64,000 nt of DNA from Pseudacidovorax intermedius (GCF_003350475.1 NZ_QQAV01000002.1:124001-188000); one strand, 5' to 3'; shown: positions 7,556-22,633, numbered from the stretch's first letter. Translations and numbers: made by a program. Notes: generated by a model not told the origin, from the sequence alone.

Positions 7556-9726
7556 AGTCATTGGTCAGCACTCCCGCACTGGGTTGGCTGCGGCGCGCGG
7601 GCATGGCGATGCTCTGCCTGGGAAGCATGGCGCTGGCGCAGGCGCAGAACGCGATCCAGGCCGTGACGGGCTCGGTGCAGTCGGGCTCGGAGGTCGTGCG
7701 CATCGACTTCGCCCGGCCGCTCGCCGCGCCACCCACCGGCTTCACCGTCCAGAACCCGGCGCGCATCGCGCTGGACTTTCCGGCCACCACCAATGCCCTG
7801 GGCCGGTCCTCGGTCGACGTGAACCAGGGCAACCTGCGGTCGGTGAACGTGGTGCAGGCGGCCGATCGCACGCGGCTGGTGCTCAACCTGAAGCAGGCCA
7901 CGGCCTATCGCACGGACATCCAGGGGAGTTCGCTGCTCGTGGTGCTCAGCCCCGCGCCCGGCCAGGCGCTGGCCGCGCCGGCCCAGCAGTCCTTTTCCGA
8001 GAACTTCAACCGCGACAGCCAGCCGCTGCGCGACATCGACTTCCGCCTGGGCCCGGACAACACGGGCCGCGTGATCGTCGAACTCGCCAACAACCAGGTC
8101 GGTGTGGACGTGCGCCAGCAAGGCCGCGCGCTGGTGGCCGAATTCACCAAGTCGACCCTGCCCGAGGGCCTGCGCCGACGGCTGGACGTGACGGACTTCA
8201 ACACGCCGGTGCAGTTCGTCAACGCCCAGCAGGTGGGCGATCGCGTGCGCCTGACCATCGACGCGCGCGGCGACTACGAGCACAGCGCCTACCAGAGCGA
8301 CAACCAGTTCGTGGTCGAGGTGCGCGCCCGCAAGGTCGACCCGACCAAGCTGACCCAGGGCGTGGGCTATACCGGCGAGAAGCTGTCGCTGAACTTCCAG
8401 AACATCGAGATCCGCTCGCTGCTGCAGGTGATCGCGGACTTCACCAACTTCAACATCGTCACCTCCGACTCGGTGACCGGCTCGCTGACGCTGCGCCTGA
8501 AGGATGTGCCCTGGGACCAGGCGCTGGACATCATCATGCAGGCCAAGAACCTGGGCATGCGCAAGAACGGCTCGGTGCTGTGGATCGCGCCCAAGGACGA
8601 GATCAACGCCAAGGAGAAGATGGAATACGAGGCCAAGGCGGCCATCGAGAACCTGGAGCCGCTGCGCACCCAGTCCTTCCAGCTCAACTACACCAAGGCG
8701 ATCGTCATCGCCCAGGGCCTGACCGGCACCGGCACGGCGGCCGGCGGCGGTGGCGGCACGGGGACTGCCACGCGCATCCTGAGCGCCCGCGGCAGCGTGA
8801 TCGCCGAATCGCGCACCAACCAGCTGTTCGTCTCGGACGTGCCGTCCAAGCTGGCCCAGGTGGCCGAGCTGATCCAGAAGCTGGACGTGCCCGTGCGCCA
8901 GGTGATGATCGAGGCGCGCATCGTCGAGGCCACCGACACCTTCGGCAAGTCGCTGGGCGCGCGCCTGGGTGGCAGCTTCATCAACAACCGCAGTTCCTTC
9001 GGCACCTATCCGACCGTGACCGGCGGTGGCACTACCTCCACCAGCACCACCACGGGTGGCACTACCACGACCACGTCGACGACGACCAGCCCCACCGTGA
9101 GCTTCGGCACGGCCACGCTCAACAACTTCATCAACCTGCCCGCCGGCGACGCTGGCGGCACGGGCAATGCAGCCGGGGCTTTCACGCTGGCGCTGTTCAA
9201 TTCCAGCTTCTCGCGCATGCTGAACCTGGAGATCTCGGCGCTCGAGGCCGATGGCAAGGGCCGCGTGATTTCGAGCCCGCGCGTCATCACCGCCGACCAG
9301 ACCAAGGCGCTGATCGAGCAGGGCGAAGAGATTCCCTATCAGCAGGCCACGTCCAGCGGTGCCACCTCGATCTCCTTCCGCAAGGCGGTGCTCAAACTCG
9401 AAGTGACGCCGCAGATCACGCCCGAGGGCAACATCATCCTGACGCTGGACGTGAACAAGGACTCCCGCGGCGTGAACACCTCGGCAGGCCCCGCCATCAA
9501 CACCAAGCATGTGCAGACCGAAGTGCTGGTCGAGAACGGCGGCACGGTGGTGATCGGCGGCATCTTCGAGCTGACCGAAACCAACGACGAATCGCGCATC
9601 CCGGTGCTGGGCGAGGTGCCGGTGGTCGGCGCCCTGTTCCGCAAGCGTGATCGCGTGTCGAACAAGACCGAGATGCTGGTGTTCATCACGCCGAAGATGA
9701 TCACCGACCGCAACGCCGCGCGTTGA
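7552..9726 (+). CDS. pilQ: type IV pilus secretin PilQ
   Basis: Outer-membrane secretin of 724 residues through which the pilus fibre exits. The ATG at 7552 overlaps the pilP stop and is followed by a signal peptide ending near AQAQ. Two AMIN-type peptidoglycan-binding regions (about 30-260) precede the secretin N0/N1 domains (about 275-460, with LSLNFQNIEIRSLLQVIADF and RTNQLFVSD). The gate/beta-barrel domain contains VMIEARIVEA, SSPRVITADQTKALIEQGEEIPY and VPVVGALFRK. Odd point: a Gly/Thr/Ser homopolymeric insert of about 25 residues (9027-9100, residues about 492-517) and a Gly-rich stretch (8733-8775) in the secretin core. Last gene of the pil operon. Confidence 0.97.
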   Translation: MKSLVSTPALGWLRRAGMAMLCLGSMALAQAQNAIQAVTGSVQSGSEVVRIDFARPLAAPPTGFTVQNPARIALDFPATTNALGRSSVDVNQGNLRSVNVVQAADRTRLVLNLKQATAYRTDIQGSSLLVVLSPAPGQALAAPAQQSFSENFNRDSQPLRDIDFRLGPDNTGRVIVELANNQVGVDVRQQGRALVAEFTKSTLPEGLRRRLDVTDFNTPVQFVNAQQVGDRVRLTIDARGDYEHSAYQSDNQFVVEVRARKVDPTKLTQGVGYTGEKLSLNFQNIEIRSLLQVIADFTNFNIVTSDSVTGSLTLRLKDVPWDQALDIIMQAKNLGMRKNGSVLWIAPKDEINAKEKMEYEAKAAIENLEPLRTQSFQLNYTKAIVIAQGLTGTGTAAGGGGGTGTATRILSARGSVIAESRTNQLFVSDVPSKLAQVAELIQKLDVPVRQVMIEARIVEATDTFGKSLGARLGGSFINNRSSFGTYPTVTGGGTTSTSTTTGGTTTTTSTTTSPTVSFGTATLNNFINLPAGDAGGTGNAAGAFTLALFNSSFSRMLNLEISALEADGKGRVISSPRVITADQTKALIEQGEEIPYQQATSSGATSISFRKAVLKLEVTPQITPEGNIILTLDVNKDSRGVNTSAGPAINTKHVQTEVLVENGGTVVIGGIFELTETNDESRIPVLGEVPVVGALFRKRDRVSNKTEMLVFITPKMITDRNAAR

Positions 9727-9736
9727 TGTCGGCCGA

Positions 9737-9768
9737 GGCTTTGCCGGGCCGAAGCGCCCGGCAAAGCC
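9737..9768 (+). terminator. perfect 13-bp hairpin after pilQ
   Basis: The arms 9737-9749 and 9756-9768 pair perfectly around a 6-nt loop, starting 10 nt after the pilQ stop. There is no T run, so it is either a non-canonical terminator or a 3'-end stabilising hairpin for the pil transcript. Confidence 0.55.
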
Positions 9769-9770
9769 GC

Positions 9771-9779
9771 TGATACACT
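9771..9779 (+). promoter_or_regulatory. extended -10 promoter of aroK
   Basis: TGATACACT reads as an extended -10 (TG-n-TACACT), placed directly after the pilQ hairpin and about 57 nt before the aroK start. No clear -35, as expected for the extended type. Confidence 0.4.
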
Positions 9780-9836
9780 GCCGCGCGTTTTCGCATCCTG
9801 CAGGGGCCACCAGGCTCCTGCGCATCTTCGGCTTCC

Positions 9837-10364
9837 GTGTCTTCCTCCCAATCCATCGCCCTGGTCGGCATGCCCGGCGCCGGCAAGTCGGCGGTGGGCA
9901 AGGAACTCGGCCGCCGCCTGCAGCGTGCCTTTGCCGACAGCGACGTGGTCATCGAGCAGCGCATCGGCTGCTCCATCCGCGAGTACTTCGAACGCGAGGG
10001 CGAGGCCGCCTTCCGTCAGCTCGAGGAACAGGTGCTCGCCGAGCTGGGCGAGCAGGGCGCCGGCGTGGTGGCCACGGGGGGCGGCATCGTCATCCGGCCG
10101 GCCAATCGCGCCTGCCTGCAACAGTCCTTCCGCGTCGTCTACCTGCACGCGGCGCCTGAGGACCTGTACCGCCGCCTGCGCCACGACACCAAGCGACCGC
10201 TGCTGCAGGTGGCCGATCCGCTGGCCCGCCTGCGCGAGCTCTATGCGTCGCGCGACGGGCTCTACCGTGAGGTGGCCCATGCCGTCGTCGAGACCGGCCG
10301 TGCCTCCGTCGGCGCTGTCGTGACGGACGTCCAGCGGCAGCTGCAAGCAGCCTCCGAAGGCTGA
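9837..10364 (+). CDS. aroK: shikimate kinase
   Basis: Phosphorylates shikimate at O3 with ATP in the shikimate pathway. The 175 residues include the P-loop GMPGAGKS (11-18), the shikimate-binding Asp in FADSDVVIE, the lid/anion site ATGGGIV and the Arg of KRPLL. Translation starts at GTG 9837. It sits 30 bp before aroB, the classic aroK-aroB pair downstream of pilQ in beta- and gammaproteobacteria. Confidence 0.95.
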   Translation: MSSSQSIALVGMPGAGKSAVGKELGRRLQRAFADSDVVIEQRIGCSIREYFEREGEAAFRQLEEQVLAELGEQGAGVVATGGGIVIRPANRACLQQSFRVVYLHAAPEDLYRRLRHDTKRPLLQVADPLARLRELYASRDGLYREVAHAVVETGRASVGAVVTDVQRQLQAASEG

Positions 10365-10388
10365 AGGACAGAGGCCGCCCTCTAAACT
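10361..10388 (+). promoter_or_regulatory. candidate promoter giving a leaderless aroB message
   Basis: CTGAAG (10361-10366), 16-nt spacer, TAAACT (10383-10388). The -10 ends six nt before the aroB ATG, so transcription would start at about the A of the start codon. Confidence 0.4.
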
Positions 10389-10394
10389 CGGGGC

Positions 10395-11507
10395 ATGGCC
10401 GCTACCCCATCCCTTGCGCCGGCCGTCGAGCAAGTCCGCATCGACCTTGGCGAGCGCAGCTACCCCATCCTGATCGGCGCCGGCCTGCTGGCCGAGACCG
10501 CCACCTACGCCACGCTGCCGGCGGCATCGGCCGCCGTGATCGTGACCAACACCACCGTCGCGCCGCTCTATGCGCAGCAACTGCGCGAGACTCTCTGCGA
10601 CCGCTTCGCCGCGGTGCGCGTGGTTGAACTGCCCGATGGCGAGTCGCACAAGAACTGGGAGACGCTGCAGACCATCTTCGACGCGCTGCTGGCCGCCCGT
10701 TGCGACCGCCGCACGGTGCTGTTCGCGCTCGGCGGGGGCGTGGTGGGCGACATGACCGGCTTCGCCTCCGCCTGCTACATGCGCGGCGTGCCTTTCGTGC
10801 AGGTGCCGACCACGCTGCTGGCACAGGTCGATTCCTCCGTGGGCGGCAAGACGGCCATCAACCATCCACTGGGCAAGAACATGATCGGCGCCTTCTACCA
10901 GCCGCAGCTGGTGGTATGCGACCTGTCCACCCTGCGCACGCTGCCGCCGCGCGAGGTGTCCGCGGGGCTGGCCGAGATCATCAAGTACGGGCCCATCTAC
11001 GACATGGCCTTCTTCGACTGGATCGAGGCGAACATCGCCGCGCTGGTGGCGCGCGAACCCGCCGCCCTGGCCCATGCGGTGCGCCGCAGTTGCGAGATCA
11101 AGGCGGCCGTGGTGGGCCAGGACGAGCGCGAGTCGGGCCTGCGCGCCATCCTCAACTTCGGCCACACCTTCGGCCATGCCATCGAATCCGGCCTGGGCTA
11201 TGGCGAGTGGCTGCATGGCGAGGCCGTGGGCTGCGGCCTGGTGATGGCGGCGCGTCTGTCGCAGAAGCTGGGCGGCGTCGATGCCGCCTTCGTCGAGCGG
11301 CTGACCGCGCTGGTGCGCCGCGCCGGCCTGCCGGTCGTTGCGCCGGCGCTGGGCGCGCAGCGCTACCTCGACCTGATGCGCGTGGACAAGAAGGCCGAGG
11401 CCGGCGAGATCCGCTTCGTGGTCATCGACCGGCCGGGCAGCGCCCTGATGCGCCCGGCGCCCGATGCCCTGGTGCGCGAGGTGTTGTCCGAATGCGTGGC
11501 AGCCTGA
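10395..11507 (+). CDS. aroB: 3-dehydroquinate synthase
   Basis: Converts DAHP to 3-dehydroquinate (second step of the shikimate pathway) using NAD+ and a divalent metal. Landmarks in the 370 residues are the NAD-binding [34 protein letters not shown], the metal ligand Glu in [11 protein letters not shown] and the metal His residues in [11 protein letters not shown] and GEWLHGEAV. It follows aroK closely and precedes dgt by 25 bp. Confidence 0.97.
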   Translation: MAATPSLAPAVEQVRIDLGERSYPILIGAGLLAETATYATLPAASAAVIVTNTTVAPLYAQQLRETLCDRFAAVRVVELPDGESHKNWETLQTIFDALLAARCDRRTVLFALGGGVVGDMTGFASACYMRGVPFVQVPTTLLAQVDSSVGGKTAINHPLGKNMIGAFYQPQLVVCDLSTLRTLPPREVSAGLAEIIKYGPIYDMAFFDWIEANIAALVAREPAALAHAVRRSCEIKAAVVGQDERESGLRAILNFGHTFGHAIESGLGYGEWLHGEAVGCGLVMAARLSQKLGGVDAAFVERLTALVRRAGLPVVAPALGAQRYLDLMRVDKKAEAGEIRFVVIDRPGSALMRPAPDALVREVLSECVAA

Positions 11508-11532
11508 GCGTGCGCGCCGGCAAGGCGGGGCG

Positions 11533-12666
11533 ATGAGCGCGCCGGCCTGGGCCAGCGACCCCGCCCGCAGCCGCGGACGCCGCTTCGCCGAGCCGCCCGC
11601 GCCCACGCGCGACGACTTCCAGCGCGACCGCGACCGCATCGTCCATTCGACGGCCTTCCGCCGGCTGGTCTACAAGACGCAGGTCTTCCTCAACCACGAG
11701 GGCGACCTGTTCCGCACCCGGCTCACGCATTCGCTGGAGGTGGCGCAACTCGGCCGCTCGGTGGCGCGATCCCTGGGGCTCAACGAGGATCTGGTCGAGG
11801 CCATCGCCCTGGCGCACGACCTGGGCCACACGCCGTTCGGCCATGCCGGGCAGGATGCGCTCAACGGCTGCATGGCCGAGCACGGCGGCTTCGAGCACAA
11901 CCTGCAGAGCCTTCGCGTGGTCGACGCGCTGGAGCACCGCTACCCCGGCTTCGACGGCCTGAACCTCTGCTTCGAGACGCGCGAGGGCATCCTCAAGCAC
12001 TGCTCGCGCGCCAATGCCGAGCGGCTGGAGACGCAGGAGCCGGGCGGCATCGCACGGCGTTTCCTCGATGGCACGCAGCCCGGCCTCGAGGCGCAGCTCA
12101 CCAACCTGGCCGACGAGATCGCCTACAACGCCCACGACATCGACGATGGCGTGCGCTCGGGACTGTTGCGGCTGGAGGCGCTGCAGGAGGTGCCGCTGTT
12201 CGAGCGCCACCGCCGCCAGACGCTGGCCGAGCACCCGGCGCTGGACGATCGCCGCCTGCTCTACGAGGCCATCCGCCGCATGCTGAGCGAACAGGTCTAC
12301 GACCTGATCGACACCACGCGCGCCGCGCTCGCGCAGGCCGATCCGCAGGACGCCGAGGCGGTGCGCCGGCTGCCGCCCCTGGTGCGCTTCAGCGAGGACA
12401 TGCGCGGCCAGTCGGTGGCACTCAAGCGTTTTCTCTTTGCCAACCTGTACCGCCATCCGCAGGTCACCCGCACGACGGGGCGGGCGCAGGACGTGGTGCG
12501 CGACCTGTTCGCGGCCTATGTGCAGGGCGACCTGAGCCTGCCCGAACGGCACGCGCAGCGACCCGACCGCCACCGTGCCGTGGCCGACTACATCGCTGGC
12601 ATGACCGATCGCTTCGCCGTGCGTGAACACGAGCGGCTGACGGGCCGGCCGTGGACGGACGAATGA
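11533..12666 (+). CDS. dgt: dGTPase-like deoxynucleoside triphosphate triphosphohydrolase (HD domain)
   Basis: Hydrolyses dNTPs, classically dGTP, to the deoxynucleoside and triphosphate. The 377-residue protein has the HD-superfamily metal ligands in order: RLTHSLEVAQ (His), AHDLGHTPFGHAG (His-Asp) and DEIAYNAHDIDDG (Asp). SSTAFRRL-type entry sequence and KTQVF are typical of the short dGTPase subfamily. I chose the ATG at 11533 because the family core starts soon after it; a longer reading from 11464 would overlap aroB. The stop overlaps the MFS start (ATGA). Confidence 0.92.
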   Translation: MSAPAWASDPARSRGRRFAEPPAPTRDDFQRDRDRIVHSTAFRRLVYKTQVFLNHEGDLFRTRLTHSLEVAQLGRSVARSLGLNEDLVEAIALAHDLGHTPFGHAGQDALNGCMAEHGGFEHNLQSLRVVDALEHRYPGFDGLNLCFETREGILKHCSRANAERLETQEPGGIARRFLDGTQPGLEAQLTNLADEIAYNAHDIDDGVRSGLLRLEALQEVPLFERHRRQTLAEHPALDDRRLLYEAIRRMLSEQVYDLIDTTRAALAQADPQDAEAVRRLPPLVRFSEDMRGQSVALKRFLFANLYRHPQVTRTTGRAQDVVRDLFAAYVQGDLSLPERHAQRPDRHRAVADYIAGMTDRFAVREHERLTGRPWTDE

Positions 12667-13883
12667 GCACGGCCGCGCCCGTGTCCCGCCACGCCGCGTT
12701 CTTCGTGGTCTTCGGGGGGGTGAGCGCCGCCATCCATCTGGGCAAGCTGCCGCCTGCGTTGCCGGCGTTGCACGACGAACTGGGGCTGTCGCTGGTGCAA
12801 GCCGGCTTCCTGCTGTCGGTGCTGCAGTTCGCGGGCATGGGATTCGGCCTGCTGGCGGGCGTGCTGGCCGACGGCCTGGGCGCGCGGCGCTGCATGCTCA
12901 TCGGACTGGGGCTGCTCACCGGCGCATCGGCCGCGGCAGGTGCGTGGGGGCAGATGGGCATCGGCTTCGGGGCCATGCTCGCGCTGCGCGTGGTGGAAGG
13001 GGCGGGCTTTCTGCTGGCGGTGATGCCCGGGCCGGCGCTGGTGCGGCGGCTGGCGGTGCCGGGCACCGAGAAGGCGGCGCTGGGCTGGTGGGGCGCCTAC
13101 ATGCCCCTGGGGGTGTCGCTCGCGTTGCTGGCGGGGCCCGTGTTCCTGCACGTCGCGGGCTGGACGGGCTGGTGGCAGGGCGCCGCGCTGGTGTCCGCCA
13201 TGGCCATGCTGGGGCTGATCCATGCCGTGCCGGCCGATGGGGGGCGCACCGCACCCGCTGGCGCTGGCTGGTCGTCGCGCCTGGGCCTGACGCTGCGCGA
13301 GCCGGGCGCCTGGCTGGTGGCGGGCGCCTTCTGCGTCTATGCGGCGCAGTGGATGGCCGTGATCGGTTTCCTGCCGACCATCTACGCGTCGGCCGGCATG
13401 CCGGCAGCCTGGACGGCGCTGCTCACCGCGGTGGCGGCCGCCGTCAACATCGTCGGCAACGTGAGCGGCGGCCGCCTGCTGCAGCGCGGGCACGCGCCGC
13501 AACGCCTGCTGATGCGCGGTTTTCTGGTGATGGCGCTGATGGCTGCTCTGGCCTTCGCCCAGATCGGCAGCGGCGATCAGGTCTGGGCGCTGCCCATGCC
13601 CGTCCGCTACCTTGCCGTCTGCGTGTTCTCGCTGGCGGGCGGCATGGTGCCCGCCACGCTCTTCCTGCTGGCGGGGCGCGTGGTGCCGCAGGCGGCCTCC
13701 ACCACGGTGGGGCTGATGCAGCAGGCCTCGTCGCTTGGCCAGTTCCTGGCGCCGCCCGTGGTGGGTTGGCTGGCCCAGCGCGTCGGAGGCTGGCACTGGA
13801 CCTGGGTGTTCGCGCTCGGCTGTTCGCTGGCCGGCATGCAGATGGCCCGCTGGCTGGGGCGTCGCACGCAGGCTGGCGATTGA
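12663..13883 (+). CDS. MFS transporter, substrate unknown
   Basis: Major facilitator superfamily permease of 406 residues with about twelve hydrophobic segments. A shortened cytoplasmic loop motif (GVLADGLGARRCMLIG, about residues 66-81) follows helix 2. The second half carries the equivalent NVSGGRLLQRGHAPQRLL. The general look is of the CynX/NimT-like branch, but no substrate-specific motif is recognisable. The start ATG overlaps the dgt stop as ATGA, implying cotranscription with aroB-dgt. An in-frame ATG 12 bp upstream is less likely. Confidence 0.85.
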   Translation: MSTAAPVSRHAAFFVVFGGVSAAIHLGKLPPALPALHDELGLSLVQAGFLLSVLQFAGMGFGLLAGVLADGLGARRCMLIGLGLLTGASAAAGAWGQMGIGFGAMLALRVVEGAGFLLAVMPGPALVRRLAVPGTEKAALGWWGAYMPLGVSLALLAGPVFLHVAGWTGWWQGAALVSAMAMLGLIHAVPADGGRTAPAGAGWSSRLGLTLREPGAWLVAGAFCVYAAQWMAVIGFLPTIYASAGMPAAWTALLTAVAAAVNIVGNVSGGRLLQRGHAPQRLLMRGFLVMALMAALAFAQIGSGDQVWALPMPVRYLAVCVFSLAGGMVPATLFLLAGRVVPQAASTTVGLMQQASSLGQFLAPPVVGWLAQRVGGWHWTWVFALGCSLAGMQMARWLGRRTQAGD

Positions 13884-13947
13884 GAAGGACGGGACAATCG
13901 GCGGACGCCGGGCCCGCCGCGGCTCCTGCACACCCAAGGAATTCTTC

Positions 13948-14514
13948 ATGACCATCGATGCCACGCAGGCCATCGCCGACACGCGCCGCTGGGTCGACCG
14001 GGCGGTCATCGGCCTGCAGCTGTGCCCCTTTGCCAAGGCCGTGCAGGCCAAGGGCCAGGTCCACTACGCCGTCCATGCCGGCGACGACCTGGACCTCCTC
14101 GCCGAGCGCCTGCTGGCCGAGGCCCAGGCGCTGCGCGAGACACCCGCCGACCTCCGTGACACCACCCTGCTGATCGTCCCCGACGCCTTGCACGACTTCT
14201 ACGACTTCCACGATTTCACCGGCCGCTGCGAGCGCCTGATGCGCCGCGCCGGGCACGAGGGCGAGCTTCAGCTGGCCAGCTTCCATCCGCGCTTCCAGTT
14301 CGCCGGGGAGGACGAGGGCGCGCTGGGCAACTTCAGCAATCGCTCGCCCCATCCCACGCTGCACCTGCTGCGCGAAGCCAGCATCGACCGCGCGGTCGAG
14401 GCCTTTCCGGACGCGGCGGACATCTTCGAGCGCAACATCGACACGCTCGAAGCCCTGGGGGCAACGGGCTGGGCAGCCTTGGACGTGGGTGCTGGGGCAG
14501 GGGGCCGGCCATGA
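13948..14514 (+). CDS. DUF1415 family protein
   Basis: Soluble protein of 188 residues of the uncharacterised DUF1415 family. It is recognised by RRWVDRAVIGLQLCPFAKA near the N terminus, LLIVPDALHDFYDFHDFTG in the middle, and ASFHPRFQFAGE followed by NFSNRSPHPTLHLLRE. The conserved Cys in QLCPFA and the His/Asp-rich centre suggest a metal or redox site, but no activity is established. The ATG at 13948 has the weak Shine-Dalgarno CCAAGGAATTC upstream. The stop overlaps the methyltransferase start (ATGA), so the two may act together. Confidence 0.88.
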   Translation: MTIDATQAIADTRRWVDRAVIGLQLCPFAKAVQAKGQVHYAVHAGDDLDLLAERLLAEAQALRETPADLRDTTLLIVPDALHDFYDFHDFTGRCERLMRRAGHEGELQLASFHPRFQFAGEDEGALGNFSNRSPHPTLHLLREASIDRAVEAFPDAADIFERNIDTLEALGATGWAALDVGAGAGGRP

Positions 14515-15431
14515 AGCGCCAGGCAGACAAGGGGCAGCGCGCGGGCGCGACCGCCGCGGCAGACGCGGCGCTGGCCGAGGAGCTGCGGCCCGGCCAGTCG
14601 GTCGAGCTGCTCAAGGAGCTGCACATCCTGACGCGCGAGGGTCGCCTCAACCAGGACTCCCGGCGCAAGCTCAAGCAGGTCTACCACCTCTACCAGTTCA
14701 TCGAGAAGCTGCTGCTGGAGCTGCCGGAGGAGGGCGCTGCCGCGACCGTGGCGGACCATGGTGCCGGCAAGTCCTACCTGGGCTTCATCCTGCACGACCT
14801 GTTCTTCAAGGCCCGAGGCGGCGGACACATCTACGGCATCGAGACCCGGGCCGAGCTGGTCGAGCGCTCGCGGGCGCTGGCCGACCGGCTGGGCTTCGCG
14901 CGCATGCATTTCCTGGCCCTGTCGGTGGCCGAATCGGCCACCGCCACCGAGCTGCCGGCGCAGATCGACATGGTCACCGCGCTGCATGCCTGCGACACCG
15001 CCACCGACGACGCCATCGCCTTCGGCCTGGCCAAGCAGGCGCGCTTCATGGTGCTGGTGCCCTGCTGCCAGGCCGAGGTGGCGGCCAGCCTGCGGCAGAA
15101 CAAGGCGCTGTCGCTGGCGCGCACGCCGCTGGCCGAGCTGTGGCGGCATCCGCTGCACACGCGCGAGATCGGCAGCCAGCTCACCAATGTGCTGCGCTGC
15201 CTGTACCTGGAAGCCTGTGGCTACCAGGTGACGGTGACCGAACTGGTCGGCTGGGAGCACAGCATGAAGAACGAGCTGATCCTGGCGCGCCGCACGGGCC
15301 ATCGCAAGGCCAGCGCCGCCCAGCGACTGCGGGCGCTGTTGGCCGAGTTCGGTCTGGACGCACTGGCCGGGCGCCGCTTTCCGGCACTGCCGCTCGCGGC
15401 GTCGGCGACCGAGGCCGTGCACGAGGCCTGA
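14511..15431 (+). CDS. SAM-dependent methyltransferase (PF13679-like)
   Basis: Class I methyltransferase of 306 residues. The SAM-binding motif I is DHGAGKSYLGF (about 84-94), motif II is IYGIETR, and an acidic motif ALHACDTATDDAI is followed by LVPCCQAE. The GAGKxYL plus PCC combination is that of the METTL25/RRNAD1-type family (PF13679), whose bacterial members are poorly characterised; RNA modification is a guess. Coupled to the DUF1415 gene by ATGA overlap. Confidence 0.8.
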   Translation: MKRQADKGQRAGATAAADAALAEELRPGQSVELLKELHILTREGRLNQDSRRKLKQVYHLYQFIEKLLLELPEEGAAATVADHGAGKSYLGFILHDLFFKARGGGHIYGIETRAELVERSRALADRLGFARMHFLALSVAESATATELPAQIDMVTALHACDTATDDAIAFGLAKQARFMVLVPCCQAEVAASLRQNKALSLARTPLAELWRHPLHTREIGSQLTNVLRCLYLEACGYQVTVTELVGWEHSMKNELILARRTGHRKASAAQRLRALLAEFGLDALAGRRFPALPLAASATEAVHEA

Positions 15432-15433
15432 AC

Positions 15434-16138
15434 ATGGCCAGGCAGCCCAGGCTGGCGCTGGCCGGCCATCCGCACCACCTGATCCAGCGCGGCAACAACG
15501 ACCAGGCGGTGGTGGTCGACACCGCCGACCGGCAGATGCTGCTGGACACGCTGGGCGAGCAGGCCCAGCGCACGGGCGTGGCCCTGCACGCCTACGTGAT
15601 CCTGGAGGACCATTTCCACGTCCTTGCGACGCCGCCGACAGCCGAGGCGCTCTCGCTGTGGATGCAGGCCGTGGGACGCCACTATGTGCGCCACTTCAAC
15701 GACCGTCACGGACGGCGCGGCACGCTGTGGGAGGGCCGCTACCGCGGCACGGTGCTGCAGGCCGAGCGCTACTTCCTGCCCTGCATGGCCTACATCGACC
15801 TGCATCCGGTGCGGGCGGGCCTGGTGGAGCAGGCGCGGGACTATGCGTGGTCCAGCCATGGCCACTACGCGGGGCTGCGCACCGATCGCTTCCTCACGCC
15901 CCATGCGCTGTACTGGGCGCTGGGCAACACGCCCTTCGCGCGCGAGGCCGCGTACGCCGAAATGGTGCATGTGGGGCCGACGCGCGCTGAACAGCTCATC
16001 CTGACGGAGGCCACCCGCAAGGGATGGGCGGCGGGCGAGGCTGCCTTCGTCCAGCAGTTGCAGGCCGATACGACGCGCCGATTGGCGGTCGGGCGTGCAG
16101 GGCGTAAGCCGAAAGATCCCAGTCTTCCCGGGGGCTGA
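15434..16138 (+). CDS. IS200/RAYT-type tyrosine transposase (Y1_Tnp)
   Basis: HUH-type single-strand transposase of 234 residues, in the solitary REP-associated tyrosine transposase (RAYT) group. Evidence: the N-terminal GHPHHLIQRGNN, the HUH pair in ILEDHFHVLATP, RRGTLWEGRYR, and the catalytic-Tyr region CMAYIDLHPVRAGLV. It starts only 2 nt after the methyltransferase stop and appears intact. Members of this group are usually chromosomal and may be domesticated. Two related 13-bp repeats lie 47-108 bp downstream, just before the gltB promoter. No terminal inverted repeats or target duplication are visible. Confidence 0.9.
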   Translation: MARQPRLALAGHPHHLIQRGNNDQAVVVDTADRQMLLDTLGEQAQRTGVALHAYVILEDHFHVLATPPTAEALSLWMQAVGRHYVRHFNDRHGRRGTLWEGRYRGTVLQAERYFLPCMAYIDLHPVRAGLVEQARDYAWSSHGHYAGLRTDRFLTPHALYWALGNTPFAREAAYAEMVHVGPTRAEQLILTEATRKGWAAGEAAFVQQLQADTTRRLAVGRAGRKPKDPSLPGG

Positions 16139-16156
16139 TGCCTCGCAAGCGGCCGT

Positions 16157-16182
16157 AAGATCGGTTACTCCGCGTTGATCTT
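16157..16182. repeat. short palindromic arms downstream of the transposase
   Basis: AAGATC (16157-16162) and GATCTT (16177-16182) are perfectly complementary across 14 nt. They directly precede the first of two related repeats and may form part of the transposase recognition structure. Confidence 0.3.
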
Positions 16183-16184
16183 GA

Positions 16185-16246
16185 TCTGTCCCTAATTCTG
16201 AAGCGGTAAGAAATGGCTGACGCAAAAAAGGAGTCTGACCCCAATT
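16185..16246. repeat. two imperfect direct repeats linked to the transposase
   Basis: TCTGTCCCTAATT (16185-16197) and TCTGACCCCAATT (16234-16246) match at 11 of 13 positions, 49 bp apart, between the transposase stop and the gltB -35. I recall closely similar CTGNCCC(C/T)AATT sequences beside many genes of this transposase group. They could be its cleavage or recognition sites. Confidence 0.55.
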
Positions 16247-16253
16247 AAAACGT

Positions 16254-16282
16254 TTGGCATTCTTCGTGCAAGTCCCTATGCT
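16254..16282 (+). promoter_or_regulatory. sigma-70 promoter of gltBD
   Basis: TTGGCA (16254-16259), exactly 17 nt, then TATGCT (16277-16282). The start of transcription would be near 16289, giving a leader of about 30 nt before the gltB ATG. The -35 lies 8 bp from the transposase-linked repeat. Confidence 0.65.
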
Positions 16283-16318
16283 CCCCGCATTCCCCACGAT
16301 ATCTCCGAGGAGCGTGCC

Positions 16319-21055
<4,737 letters not shown>

Positions 21056-21090
21056 GCCGCCGCGCCACGAACCAGAACGAGGAACACACG

Positions 21091-22569
<1,479 letters not shown>

Positions 22570-22633
22570 ACCAAAGGGCAGCCGTAAGGTCGAAAACCGG
22601 CCTACGTGCTTTCCCTTATCATCGGCCGCCGCC

